Assembly (NCBI RefSeq): GCF_003751505.1
Contig: NZ_RJVB01000010.1
Coordinates: forward strand, 149,454 to 213,453
Length of the DNA stretch: 64,000 bases
Reading direction: 5' to 3'
Source: Erwinia sp. JUb26
GTDB lineage: Bacteria > Pseudomonadota > Gammaproteobacteria > Enterobacterales > Enterobacteriaceae
How positions within the stretch are numbered: the first letter of the stretch is position 1; each line of letters begins with the position of its first letter. The notes beneath the pieces are model-generated. The model saw only the letters and a list, made by a program, of their open reading frames with translations, was not told the origin of the DNA and did no database searches. This document shows positions 47,310 through 56,148 of the stretch, piece after piece. The position numbers and the translations under genes are program-made.

Positions 47310-48123
47310 TCGCGTCCATCAGGGCCATTTTGCCCGCAAACGTTTCGGCCAGAACTTCCTTAACGATCAGTATATTATCGACTGTATTGTCAACGCCATC
47401 CACCCTCAGCGCGGCGAGGCGATTGTTGAAATCGGCCCCGGTCTTGGCGCACTGACCGAACCGGTTGGCGAGCGCATTGATGAAATGACCGTAGTGGAAA
47501 TTGACCGCGATCTGGCTGCACGCCTGCAGACTCATCCGTTCCTTGGCCCGAAGCTGACAATCTTCCAGCAGGATGCCATGACCTTTGATTTTGCGGCGCT
47601 CGCCGCAGAAAAAGGTCAGCCGCTGCGCGTGTTCGGCAACCTGCCGTATAATATTTCCACGCCGCTGATGTTCCACCTGTTCAGCTACGTGGGTTCCATT
47701 CGCGACATGCACTTTATGCTGCAAAAGGAAGTGGTGAATCGTCTGGTTGCCGGTCCGGGCAGTAAGGCGTATGGTCGTCTGACGGTGATGGCGCAGTATT
47801 ACTGCCAGGTGATCCCGGTTCTGGAAGTGCCGCCGGAGTCTTTCACCCCGGCGCCGAAAGTGGATTCCGCCGTGGTCCGCCTGATGCCATACGCCACGCT
47901 GCCACATCCGGTTGAGAGCGTGCGGGTGCTGAGCCGCATCACCACCGAAGCCTTCGGCAAGCGCCGTAAAACGCTGCGCAACAGCCTGGGCCATCTGTTC
48001 ACGGCGGAAGCGCTGGAAGAGATGAACATCGATGCCACCCTGCGCGCCGAGAACATCACGGTGGCGCAGTACTGCCAGCTGGCTAACTGGTTATCTGCGA
48101 ATCCACAGCCGCAGGAGAGCTGA
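47302..48123 (+). CDS. rsmA: 16S rRNA dimethyladenosine transferase
   Basis: SAM-dependent enzyme (KsgA) that dimethylates A1518 and A1519 of 16S rRNA in late 30S assembly; loss gives kasugamycin resistance. The product is 273 residues, as in E. coli. It shows the RFGQNFL start, the SAM loop [13 protein letters not shown] and the N6-methylase motif [11 protein letters not shown]. The C-terminal helical domain carries [12 protein letters not shown]. It overlaps pdxA by eight bases and is followed two bases later by apaG. Confidence 0.98.
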   Translation: MNNRVHQGHFARKRFGQNFLNDQYIIDCIVNAIHPQRGEAIVEIGPGLGALTEPVGERIDEMTVVEIDRDLAARLQTHPFLGPKLTIFQQDAMTFDFAALAAEKGQPLRVFGNLPYNISTPLMFHLFSYVGSIRDMHFMLQKEVVNRLVAGPGSKAYGRLTVMAQYYCQVIPVLEVPPESFTPAPKVDSAVVRLMPYATLPHPVESVRVLSRITTEAFGKRRKTLRNSLGHLFTAEALEEMNIDATLRAENITVAQYCQLANWLSANPQPQES

Positions 48124-48125
48124 AA

Positions 48126-48503
48126 ATGAATGATACGCCCCGTGTATGTGTCCAGGTGCAGAGTGTCTATATTGAGTCGCAGTCCGCGCCCGATGAAGAT
48201 CGCTATGTTTATGCCTACACCATCACCATCCGTAATCTGGGGCGTAGTTCAGTTCAGCTGCTTGGCCGTTACTGGCTGATCACCAACGGTAACGGCCGGG
48301 AAACCGAAGTTCGGGGCGAAGGCGTTATCGGTGAACAGCCGCATATTGAACCCGGCGGCGAATACCAGTACACCAGCGGTGCGGTGCTGGAAACGCCGAT
48401 GGGGACCATGCAGGGCCACTATCAGATGGTGGATAGCGAAGGCGAAAAACTGCGGGTGGATATTCCGGTATTTCGTTTGGCCATCGCCAGCCATATTCAT
48501 TAA
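48126..48503 (+). CDS. apaG: ApaG domain protein
   Basis: Small fibronectin-III-like protein of unclear function, earlier linked to cobalt/magnesium resistance. The product is 125 residues, as in E. coli. Conserved stretches are [23 protein letters not shown] and [22 protein letters not shown]. It is two bases after rsmA and 83 bp before apaH, in the usual operon order. Confidence 0.96.
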   Translation: MNDTPRVCVQVQSVYIESQSAPDEDRYVYAYTITIRNLGRSSVQLLGRYWLITNGNGRETEVRGEGVIGEQPHIEPGGEYQYTSGAVLETPMGTMQGHYQMVDSEGEKLRVDIPVFRLAIASHIH

Positions 48504-48586
48504 TCCGCTCTTTTCCCTTCAGCCCGCAGTGCCCTGCTTATCAGCCGGGAACGCCAGGGCTGCTTGCTTATTTTCAGGACAGATGC

Positions 48587-49414
48587 ATGAGTACTTATCT
48601 AATCGGGGATGTTCACGGCTGCTATGACGAGCTGCGCTCGCTGCTGGATCAGGTGGCTTTCGACCCGCAACAGGACGAGTTGTGGCTAACCGGTGATTTA
48701 GTGGCACGCGGCCCGGCCTCGCTGGATGTGCTGCGGTTTGTGCGCTCGCTGGGCGACAGCGTGAGGCTGGTGCTGGGCAACCACGATCTGCATCTGCTGG
48801 CGGTGTATGCCGGTATCAGCCGCAACAAGCCGAAAGATCGCATCACTCCCCTGCTACAGGCAGATGATGCCGACGAGCTGATCAACTGGCTGCGTCGCCA
48901 GCCGCTGCTGCAGGTCGATGAAGAGAAAAAGCTGGTGATGGCGCATGCGGGCATCACGCCGCAGTGGGATATTGCAACCGCAAAAATGTGCGCGCGCGAA
49001 GTGGAATCGGTACTGAGCAGCGATACCTACCCGCTGTTCCTGGATGCGATGTACGGCGATATGCCGAACAACTGGTCGCCGGAGCTGACCGGCCTGGCGC
49101 GTCTGCGCTTTAGCAGCAACGCGCTGACGCGGATGCGCTTCTGCTTCCCCAACGGCCAGCTGGATATGATCAGTAAAGAGTCGCCGGAAAGCGCGCCACC
49201 GCCGCTTAAACCCTGGTTTAACATTCCTGGCCCGGTATCGCGTGAGTACACCATCGTATTCGGTCACTGGGCGTCGCTGGAAGGCAAAGGCACACCGGAA
49301 GGGATTATCGGTCTGGACACCGGCTGCTGCTGGGGCGGCACGCTGACCATGCTGCGCTGGGAAGATAAGCGGATTTTCACTCAGGTATCAAACCGCGAAA
49401 GCGAGATCCTGTAA
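48587..49414 (+). CDS. apaH: Bis(5'-nucleosyl)-tetraphosphatase, symmetrical
   Basis: Hydrolyses Ap4A to two ADP and also acts as a decapping enzyme on Np4-capped RNA. The product is 275 residues (E. coli 280); the last few residues are shorter. The metallophosphatase motifs are clear: [10 protein letters not shown] at the N-terminus, [20 protein letters not shown], and [11 protein letters not shown], with [10 protein letters not shown] towards the end. Last gene of the lptD-apaH operon, followed by a strong terminator. Confidence 0.97.
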   Translation: MSTYLIGDVHGCYDELRSLLDQVAFDPQQDELWLTGDLVARGPASLDVLRFVRSLGDSVRLVLGNHDLHLLAVYAGISRNKPKDRITPLLQADDADELINWLRRQPLLQVDEEKKLVMAHAGITPQWDIATAKMCAREVESVLSSDTYPLFLDAMYGDMPNNWSPELTGLARLRFSSNALTRMRFCFPNGQLDMISKESPESAPPPLKPWFNIPGPVSREYTIVFGHWASLEGKGTPEGIIGLDTGCCWGGTLTMLRWEDKRIFTQVSNRESEIL

Positions 49415-49433
49415 GTACGGCCCTCATCAAAGC

Positions 49434-49461
49434 AAAGGGCGGACCTCACGGTCCGCCCTTT
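49434..49461. terminator. Bidirectional terminator between apaH and folA
   Basis: AAAGGGCGGACC, loop TCAC, GGTCCGCCCTTT: a perfect 12-bp stem with A on one side and T on the other, between the convergent stops of apaH (plus) and folA (minus). It should serve both genes. Confidence 0.9.
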
Positions 49462-49488
49462 CTTATTTCACGCGATTAACGGCGTTCG

Positions 49489-49968
49489 TTAGCGGCGATC
49501 TAAAATCTCAAAGCAGAAGCTGTGGGAGTTCTTCTCGTCGGCATCGTGGAACTCGCTGAACGTTGACTGCCATTCGTCCGGTTCGTAGTCCGGGAAATGC
49601 GTATCCCCTTCCACTTCCGCATCGATATGGGTCAGATACAGACGGTCGGCACGCGACAGCAGCTGTTCGTAAATACGCCCACCGCCAATCACCATCAGCT
49701 CCTCGACTTCACCGGCAGCCTTCAGCGCATCGTCGATAGAGGTCACCCAGGTTACCCCTTCCGCATCGCCTTTTTTACTGCTGATCACGATATTCAGACG
49801 ACCCGGCAGCGGGCGACCAATCGATTCCCAGGTGCGACGCCCCATCACCACCGGCTTGTTCAGGGTGTGCCGCTTAAACCAGGCCAGATCCGCCGGCAGA
49901 TGCCACGGCATGGCATTTTCCATCCCAATTACTCGATCGGCCGCCAGGGCCGCAATCAGGCTAATCAT
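49489..49968 (-). CDS. folA: Dihydrofolate reductase
   Basis: NADPH-dependent reduction of dihydrofolate to tetrahydrofolate; the trimethoprim target. I start at the second of two adjacent ATGs, [18 protein letters not shown], which gives 159 residues as in E. coli. The active-site segment [16 protein letters not shown] contains the catalytic Asp27. The NADPH-binding parts [16 protein letters not shown] and [12 protein letters not shown] are present. In E. coli kefC lies beyond folA; here an amino-acid exporter gene diverges. Confidence 0.98.
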   Translation of the reverse strand: MISLIAALAADRVIGMENAMPWHLPADLAWFKRHTLNKPVVMGRRTWESIGRPLPGRLNIVISSKKGDAEGVTWVTSIDDALKAAGEVEELMVIGGGRIYEQLLSRADRLYLTHIDAEVEGDTHFPDYEPDEWQSTFSEFHDADEKNSHSFCFEILDRR

Positions 49969-50160
49969 CATATAAAACTCAACAGGGGTAAAATTGGCGC
50001 CATCATACGGAAAGGCGAAAGTTTCGTCGATAGCAAAGCGTCGCTTATTCAGTAAAGGTTTATCAGGTTATCGATTGCGTCACTTTCCCCGCGATTTTCA
50101 CCATGAAATTCCCCAACGGCGTGCTAAAATTCCGCTTTCGTTAAGATGCAGACCACATTC

Positions 50161-50775
50161 ATGTTAGAAACCAGTTTATTTGTCGCCACCATTGCGGCAC
50201 TGGGGATGCTCTCTCCCGGACCCGATTTTTTCCTGATTATCAAAAACGCCGCCCGCTATCGTCGCAGCGCGGCGCTGATGAGCGCGCTCGGCGTCAACTG
50301 CGCCGTCGCCACCCATATGGCCTACTGCGTCGCCGGGCTGGCGGTGGTGATCACCACCACGCCGTGGCTGTTTATGCTGCTGAAATACGCCGGTGCGGCC
50401 TACCTGATTTATATCGGCATTCAGGCGCTGATTTCGCGCGGCGGCAGCAAGATGGACCTCAGCAACGTCGCCCCGGAACAGGCTTCGCTGAAAAAGGCCT
50501 TCCTGCAGGGCTATCTGTGCAATCTGCTGAACCCCAAGGCCACGCTGTTCTTCCTGTCGATTTTTACCCAGGTGCTGAACGTGAATTCCGACATCGGTGA
50601 AAAGCTACTGTATGCCGGTATTATCCTCGGCCTTTCAACACTGTGGTGGCCGTTGCTGGTTGTACTGATCCAGAGCGCACCGGTGCGCCGCGGCCTGGCG
50701 AAAGCCCAGCGCATCGTTGATAAACTGCTGGGCGGCGTACTGATCGCGCTGGGCATCAAGGTCGCGCTTTCCTGA
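50161..50775 (+). CDS. LysE/RhtB-family amino acid exporter
   Basis: Small inner-membrane exporter of the LysE superfamily, the family that includes RhtB/RhtC for homoserine and threonine. I take the ATG at 50161 (MLETSLFVATIAALGMLSPG, 204 residues, about the family length); an ATG at 50146 adds five residues. About six hydrophobic segments, the family motif SPGPDFFLIIKNAARY near the N-terminus, and LQGYLCNLLNPKATLFFLSI in the middle. The pattern is closest to RhtC-like members by eye. It is divergent from folA and convergent with the ABC transporter. The substrate cannot be read from the sequence. Confidence 0.88.
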   Translation: MLETSLFVATIAALGMLSPGPDFFLIIKNAARYRRSAALMSALGVNCAVATHMAYCVAGLAVVITTTPWLFMLLKYAGAAYLIYIGIQALISRGGSKMDLSNVAPEQASLKKAFLQGYLCNLLNPKATLFFLSIFTQVLNVNSDIGEKLLYAGIILGLSTLWWPLLVVLIQSAPVRRGLAKAQRIVDKLLGGVLIALGIKVALS

Positions 50776-50778
50776 CGG

Positions 50779-51855
50779 CTACAGGCGAACCTGGCTGTCC
50801 GCATCAAACAGCTGCACTCTTGCCACATCCAGCGCAATACCGAGGGTATCCCCGGCCTGTGCGCCGGAGCGCAGCGTGCTGTAAATCATCAGTGGAATGC
50901 CGTGCAGCGTACCGTGTATCAGCTCGGACAGCCCGGTCGGCTCCACCAGCGACACCTGGAGCGGCAGCGCCCCCTCATCGGCCAGATCGCACAGCGTGAT
51001 GTTTTCCGGGCGAATGCCGTAAATCACTTCTTTACCTGCCACGATGTCGTCGCGCTCGCCCAGCGGCAGCACCACCCGGCCATTAACCTCCACGCACGCG
51101 CCGCAATCCCCCCGCTGCATCCGCCCGTTAATAAAGTTCATCGGCGGTGAACCAATAAAGCTGGCGACAAATTTATTCGCCGGTGTGTCATACAGCTCCA
51201 GCGGCGTGCCCACCTGCTGGATCACCCCGTGATTCAGCACCACGATGCGGTCGGCCAGCGTCATCGCCTCCACCTGATCGTGGGTGACGTAAACGATAGT
51301 GTTGCTCAGCTGCTGATGCAGTTTTTTTATCTCCACCCGCATCTGGCCGCGCAGCTGGGCATCGAGGTTGGAGAGCGGTTCATCAAACAGAAACACCTGC
51401 GGCTGGCGCACAATCGCCCGCCCCATCGCCACGCGCTGGCGCTGTCCACCGGACAGTTCTTTTGGCCGCCGGTCCAGCAGGTGCGTCAGGCTGAGGATCT
51501 CCGCCGCGCGCTGCACCGCCGCCTCAATTTCCGCCTTCGGGCGCTTTTGCACCTCCAGGCTAAAGCCCATGTTTCGCGCCACGGTCAGGTGCGGATAGAG
51601 CGCATAGCTCTGAAATACCATCGAGATATCACGATCCTTCGGCGCCACCTGATTCATCAGGCGACTGCCGATGCGAATATCCCCGCTGCTGGCCAGCTCC
51701 AGCCCGGCGATGGTGCGCAGCAGCGTGGATTTCCCGCAGCCCGACGGCCCCACCAGTACCACAAACTCACCGTCGGCGATGGTCAGATCGATATTGCGTA
51801 GCACCTCAACGTTGCCGTAGCGCTTCTGGATTTGTGACAGAGAAATTTGAGCCAT
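50779..51855 (-). CDS. CUT1-type ABC transporter ATP-binding protein (UgpC/MalK-like)
   Basis: ATPase of a carbohydrate-uptake-type importer. The product is 358 residues. Walker A GPSGCGKSTLLRTIAG (about 37-52), signature [16 protein letters not shown], Walker B VFLFDEPLSNLDAQLR and the switch VTHDQVEAMTLAD are all intact. A C-terminal TOBE/MalK-like regulatory region follows, with FIGSPPMNFINGRM and YGIRPENI. It is the last gene of the minus-strand cluster, five bases after the second permease, and ends three bases from the convergent exporter gene. Glycerol-3-phosphate and maltose systems have the same ATPase type, so it does not reveal the substrate. Confidence 0.93.
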   Translation of the reverse strand: MAQISLSQIQKRYGNVEVLRNIDLTIADGEFVVLVGPSGCGKSTLLRTIAGLELASSGDIRIGSRLMNQVAPKDRDISMVFQSYALYPHLTVARNMGFSLEVQKRPKAEIEAAVQRAAEILSLTHLLDRRPKELSGGQRQRVAMGRAIVRQPQVFLFDEPLSNLDAQLRGQMRVEIKKLHQQLSNTIVYVTHDQVEAMTLADRIVVLNHGVIQQVGTPLELYDTPANKFVASFIGSPPMNFINGRMQRGDCGACVEVNGRVVLPLGERDDIVAGKEVIYGIRPENITLCDLADEGALPLQVSLVEPTGLSELIHGTLHGIPLMIYSTLRSGAQAGDTLGIALDVARVQLFDADSQVRL

Positions 51856-51860
51856 AATAA

Positions 51861-52688
51861 TTATCCTTTTACCGCGCCAGCCGTCAGCCCCTGGATCAGG
51901 TAGCGCTGAATGAAGGCGAAAAACAGACAGGCGGGGATCAGCGCCAGCACCGCGGCGGCCATCATATCTCCCCAGGAAACGGCGAATTTAGACACGAAGC
52001 TCAGCAGCCCGACCGGGAAGGTCATCACTTCGTTTTTATTAATCAGCATCAGCGAGAACAGCAGCTCGCTCCAGGCGGCGGTAAAGACGAACCCCAGCGT
52101 GGCCGCCATGCCCGGCAGAGTCAGCGGCATCAGCACCCGATACAGCGCCTGGAAACGGGTGCAGCCTTCCAGCATTGCCGACTCTTCCAGATCTTTGGGA
52201 ATGGCATCGAAAAACGACTGCATCAGAAACGTGGCAAACGGCACGTTAAACGCGCTGTAAACCAGGATCAGCCCCAGCAGGCTGTTGGTCAGCCCCAGCG
52301 GAGCCATGACTTTGTAAATCGGGGCCAGAATCATCACCAGCGGAAACATCTGAGTAAACAGCAGCGCCGCGGCCATCACCGTTTTGCCGCGAAAGCCAAA
52401 GCGGGAAAACGCGTAGCCCGCAGCGGCCGCCACCACCGTCGACAGCGCGGCGGTACCGAATGAAACTATCAGGCTGTTAGTGAAAAACGTTGGGAAGTCA
52501 CTCTCCACCAGCACCCGGCGAAAGTGATCCAGAGTCAGCGCCGCAGGCCACAGCCGGACGCCCTCGCTGAACAGCAGCGCATCCGGTGTCAGCGATATTT
52601 TGATTACCCAGTACAGCGGGAACAGCGAAAAGATCAGATAGCACAGGATACCGGCACGATGGCCCATCAAACGTAACAGCGCACTCAT
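51861..52688 (-). CDS. CUT1-type ABC transporter permease (MalG-like)
   Basis: Second inner-membrane permease of the importer. The product is 275 residues with six hydrophobic segments. The EAA loop that docks on the ATPase reads DLEESAMLEGCTRFQALYRVLMPLT across its length (key residues EES-A-LEG-P), typical of MalG/UgpE. It ends in RYLIQGLTAGAVKG, a common MalG-type ending. It lies ten bases after the first permease. Confidence 0.92.
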   Translation of the reverse strand: MSALLRLMGHRAGILCYLIFSLFPLYWVIKISLTPDALLFSEGVRLWPAALTLDHFRRVLVESDFPTFFTNSLIVSFGTAALSTVVAAAAGYAFSRFGFRGKTVMAAALLFTQMFPLVMILAPIYKVMAPLGLTNSLLGLILVYSAFNVPFATFLMQSFFDAIPKDLEESAMLEGCTRFQALYRVLMPLTLPGMAATLGFVFTAAWSELLFSLMLINKNEVMTFPVGLLSFVSKFAVSWGDMMAAAVLALIPACLFFAFIQRYLIQGLTAGAVKG

Positions 52689-52698
52689 CGTCGCCTCC

Positions 52699-53622
52699 TT
52701 ATTTCAACAGACGCTGGCGGATGCGCAGCAGTACCAGCGCATAGCAGGTCATCAGCACCAACAGGAATACCGCCATCGCCGAGGCATAGCCGAAGTCCAG
52801 CTTGCGATAGGCGGTGGTAAAGATATAGCTGGAGAGGATCGAGGTGGAACCGGCGGGGCCGCCGTCGGTCATCACCACGATCAGATCGGCAAAGTTGGCG
52901 ATCCAGATGGTTCGCAGCATCACGGTAATGGCGATCATCGGGGCCAGGAACGGCAACGTAACGCGCTTAAACTGCTGCCAGCCGCTGGCACCGTCCATCG
53001 ACGCAGCTTCGTAGAGATCCTTCGGAATCGACTGCAGGGCAGCAAGCAGGGTGATGGCAAAAAACGGAATGCCAAACCAGACGTTGGCGATCACCGGCCC
53101 GTACAGTGCCAGCTGCGGGTCGGAGAGGATATTGTACGGCTCGCTGAGCACGTGCAGATCCACCAGCCAGTGCGGCAAAATACCGATTACCGGGTTAAGC
53201 AGCCACGACCAGGTCAGGCCGGATAAAAATGCCGGTACCGCCCACGGCAGAAACACCAGCGCCTGCGCCCAGCGACGCAGCGGGAACTCGCGGTTCAGCA
53301 GCAGCGCCAGGCCCAGACCCAGCGCGAACTGCAGCGCCAGCGAGGTCAGCGTCCAGTTGACGGTGTGGCCCAGCGCCTTGAAGAAGCGCCGATCGTCAAA
53401 CATCTGGCGGAAGTTATCCAGCCCGACCCAGCCGCTGTCCATGGGATTCAGCAACTGAATATTCTGGAAGGCATAGGAAATGCCGATCATCATCGGCACG
53501 AAAATAAACAGCCCGATCAGCACCAGCGTCGGGCTGAGGTAAAGCCACGGCTCGGCCAGCATGCGCAGACGAGCAAAGCGCGGGGCGCTGGCGACGCGGC
53601 CAGCGGGAGTATCAAGCATCAT
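52699..53622 (-). CDS. CUT1-type ABC transporter permease (MalF/UgpA-like)
   Basis: First inner-membrane permease. The product is 307 residues with six hydrophobic segments: a start LYLSPTLVLIGLFIFVPMM typical of UgpA-type permeases, and the EAA loop LYEAASMDGASGWQQFKRVT. It follows the binding-protein gene by 42 bp, a gap that contains a hairpin (53641-53658), which would favour more binding protein than permease. Confidence 0.92.
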   Translation of the reverse strand: MMLDTPAGRVASAPRFARLRMLAEPWLYLSPTLVLIGLFIFVPMMIGISYAFQNIQLLNPMDSGWVGLDNFRQMFDDRRFFKALGHTVNWTLTSLALQFALGLGLALLLNREFPLRRWAQALVFLPWAVPAFLSGLTWSWLLNPVIGILPHWLVDLHVLSEPYNILSDPQLALYGPVIANVWFGIPFFAITLLAALQSIPKDLYEAASMDGASGWQQFKRVTLPFLAPMIAITVMLRTIWIANFADLIVVMTDGGPAGSTSILSSYIFTTAYRKLDFGYASAMAVFLLVLMTCYALVLLRIRQRLLK

Positions 53623-53640
53623 AGGGCGTCTCCGTAAAGG

Positions 53641-53658
53641 CTCCCGCCTGCGCGGGAG
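53641..53658 (-). other. Stem-loop after the binding-protein gene
   Basis: CTCCCGC, four bases, GCGGGAG: a 7-bp stem starting seven bases after the stop of the solute-binding-protein gene, without a T run. Hairpins in this place protect the upstream message in other ABC importer operons (malE-malF is the classic case), so it may raise binding-protein yield. Confidence 0.6.
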
Positions 53659-53664
53659 TCACTG

Positions 53665-54948
53665 TTATTGCGTGGCAAGCCAGGCCTTCTGCTCTTTGGT
53701 CAGGTATTTCGCCCAGTCCTTGACCATGGATTCCGTATCGTTCTGATCCAGCAGGGTTTCCTGCGAGCTTTCCTTCACAATCACCGAGTTAAAGTAGCCC
53801 CAGCCTTTCAGGTGCGTCGGCATGGTCAGCGGCACGTAGTTCGGGCTGTTCAGCTCGGCAAACCAGCCGGCAAACTGCGGAGAATGGTAGTAAGGATCGT
53901 TTTCCGCGCCCTTATAGATTGGCAGCGTACCGACGAACTTCGACCAGGTGAGGTTGTTTGATTCGCTGCTGAGGAACTGGATCAGCTGCCAGGATTGATC
54001 CTTCTGTTTCGCCTGCTTGAACACCGACCAGCCGGTGTAGCCAATCGTCGGGAAGGCTTTGCCCGACGGGCCGACCGGCATCGGTGCCACGGCAAAGTCC
54101 TCAGCAGGCATGCTGTTTTTGATGGCGATCAGCGCGTCCGGATCCTGGTCGAGCATCGCGCATTTACCGGAGTAGAAGCCGGAGACGATCTCGTTAAAGC
54201 CCCAGTTCACGCTGTCTTTAGGCGCGCCGCCGCTCTGATACATATCCACCAGCAGCTGTGCGCCCTTCAAGGCACCGGGCTGAGTCAGCGTGCTGTTGCC
54301 CTGCTTATCGAAGAATTCCGGCGATCCGTTCATCGCCGCCATAAACATCATCCAGGCGTTGGTGCCGCCCACGCCGCCGCGCATGCAGTAGCCGCTGATG
54401 CCGTTGCCCAGCGCGCTGATTTTCTTCGCATCGGCCACGAACTCATCCATGGTTTTCGGCGCTTCGCTGAGGCCCGCCTGCTGGAACAATTTCTTGTTCC
54501 AGAACATCGCGCGCAGATAGAAGCCGTAAGGGATCATCGTCGCTTTACCGTTGGCGGCGCGCGCCATCGCCAGCGCCTTGTCGGTCAGCTGCGGCGTGGC
54601 GGACCAGCTTTTCAGCTGCGGCTCCAGGTCTTCCAGCATGTTGTTGCTGGCGTACAGCCCCTGCCACGTATCCGGCATCTCCACCACGTCCGGCACCTGG
54701 CCGCTCTGCATCATGGTGCCCAGCTTTTCAAACGCCTGGCCCCACGGCAGCGAGATCACCTCGATTTCCGTTCCCGGATGCTGCTTCTTATAGTCCGTCA
54801 GCATCTCCTGCAAAACGGCGGTCCTTGCCGGGCTGGTGATCACCTCCACCAGCGTCAGTTTGGTGGCGGCCTGGCTGCAGACCGCGGCACCCATTCCCAG
54901 GGCGGCGACCACGCACTGGCATAACAAAGCGCGCATAGGATGTTGCAT
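53665..54948 (-). CDS. CUT1-type ABC transporter solute-binding protein
   Basis: Periplasmic binding protein (extracellular solute-binding family 1). The product is 427 residues, with a signal peptide ending near AAVCSQAA (about residues 20-27); ATGs at codons 1 and 5 are both possible starts. The mature protein starts TKLTLVEVITSPAR. The family 1 pattern is visible in PDVVEMPDTWQGLYASNNML, MIPYGFYLRAMFWNKKLFQQAG and GFYSGKCAMLDQDPDALI. The sugar-type family suggests a carbohydrate or glycoside, but the fixed neighbour is a C-S lyase. It follows that gene by 42 bp. Confidence 0.92.
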   Translation of the reverse strand: MQHPMRALLCQCVVAALGMGAAVCSQAATKLTLVEVITSPARTAVLQEMLTDYKKQHPGTEIEVISLPWGQAFEKLGTMMQSGQVPDVVEMPDTWQGLYASNNMLEDLEPQLKSWSATPQLTDKALAMARAANGKATMIPYGFYLRAMFWNKKLFQQAGLSEAPKTMDEFVADAKKISALGNGISGYCMRGGVGGTNAWMMFMAAMNGSPEFFDKQGNSTLTQPGALKGAQLLVDMYQSGGAPKDSVNWGFNEIVSGFYSGKCAMLDQDPDALIAIKNSMPAEDFAVAPMPVGPSGKAFPTIGYTGWSVFKQAKQKDQSWQLIQFLSSESNNLTWSKFVGTLPIYKGAENDPYYHSPQFAGWFAELNSPNYVPLTMPTHLKGWGYFNSVIVKESSQETLLDQNDTESMVKDWAKYLTKEQKAWLATQ

Positions 54949-54990
54949 GATGATGACCTCAGGTTAGATGAAATATCCCGCCGGGCGGGG

Positions 54991-56148
54991 TTAGCGTGCG
55001 GCGGCAATCGCCTGCTGCAGGTCGAGCCACAACTCTTCCGTCTCTTCCAGACCGATAGAGACGCGCACCACGCGAGGCGATACGCCAAAATCGCGAGCGG
55101 AATTAAATTCTCCGGCCTGGTTCAGCACCGAAATCGCCGGCATCACCAGGCTTTCAAAACCGCCCCAGCTCACGCCCATATGGAACAGGCCGAGCGCATT
55201 GCAGAAACGAGGGATATCCACCGACTCATCCAGCTCGAAGGCGAACAGCCCGCTGTAGCCGCTGAGGGCGGAGGAAGACAGTGGTTCCAGGCCAGGGTGA
55301 TAAACGCGGGTCACCTGAGGATGCGTCAATAGCTGGCGGGCAATGGTCAGCGCGCTCTCCTGATGCTGACGCATACGCAGCGGCAGCGTTCGCAGGCCGC
55401 GGATCAGCAGCCAGGCTTCGTTAGCCGACAGCTTGCCGCCGAGGAACGGGCTGACGCCGCTGGTGATAGCGGCAATGCGCTCGCGGCTGGCAATCACCAG
55501 CCCGGCGACCACATCACTGTGCCCGCTGATGTATTTAGAGGCGGAATGCACGACGATATCGATACCCAACGTCAGCGGTTTTTGATACAGCGGCGACGCC
55601 CAGCTGTTGTCGATAATCGTGGTAACGCCCATCGACTGCGCCAGTTCGGCCAGCGAACGCAGGTCCTGCTCGCCCATAACCCAGCTGCTCGGGCTTTCCA
55701 GATACAGCAATTTAGCGCCGGAGAGCGCCGCTTTTACTGACTCCAGCGACTCGCCGTCGACGAACTCGCTGCGGATGCGGAAGCGCTGGCAAAAGCCGCG
55801 CAGGAAACGATAGGTATCCGGGTAAACGTGATTGATGCATACCACTTTGTCACCGGGTGACACCACGCTGAGAATGGCGTTGCTGATCGCCGCCATGCCG
55901 CTGCTGAACGCCAGGCAGGCTTCACCCTGCTCCAGCTTCGCCACTTTTTCCTGCAGCTCTTTGACCGTCGGGTTATCCACGCGGGAATAGAGCGGCTGGT
56001 CGCTGTCGCCGCGAAAGCGGGCAATCATGCTGTCGTAGTCGCTGAAGCTGAACAGCGAAGACTGGTAAATCGGCGGCGATACGGCCCCTTTATCATGACG
56101 GGCATCGTGGGTGAGCTGGGTCTGGTCACTACGCTTTTCTGGCTGCAT
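54991..56148 (-). CDS. MetC-like PLP-dependent C-S lyase (trans-sulfuration family)
   Basis: Cys/Met-metabolism PLP enzyme, 385 residues. The N-terminal YSRVDNPTVKELQEKVAKLE and FSSGMAAI motifs are typical. The PLP lysine is Lys205 in VVHSASKYISGHSDVVAG. The segments YLESPSSWVMGEQDL, IDNSWASPLYQK, VSWGGFESLVMP and RVSIGLEETEELW follow the cystathionine beta-lyase (MetC) pattern more than MetB. I infer beta-elimination at a C-S bond of a cysteine-type substrate, but the true substrate is unknown. It overlaps the end of the regulator gene by 20 bases and precedes an ABC importer, so it probably acts on the imported compound. Confidence 0.85.
   Translation of the reverse strand: MQPEKRSDQTQLTHDARHDKGAVSPPIYQSSLFSFSDYDSMIARFRGDSDQPLYSRVDNPTVKELQEKVAKLEQGEACLAFSSGMAAISNAILSVVSPGDKVVCINHVYPDTYRFLRGFCQRFRIRSEFVDGESLESVKAALSGAKLLYLESPSSWVMGEQDLRSLAELAQSMGVTTIIDNSWASPLYQKPLTLGIDIVVHSASKYISGHSDVVAGLVIASRERIAAITSGVSPFLGGKLSANEAWLLIRGLRTLPLRMRQHQESALTIARQLLTHPQVTRVYHPGLEPLSSSALSGYSGLFAFELDESVDIPRFCNALGLFHMGVSWGGFESLVMPAISVLNQAGEFNSARDFGVSPRVVRVSIGLEETEELWLDLQQAIAAAR

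Noticed and set aside
49972..50160. folA promoter with TATGAT at 50007-50002
   Set aside because: The -10 is good, but no convincing -35 at 16-18 bases was found, so it is not listed as a feature.
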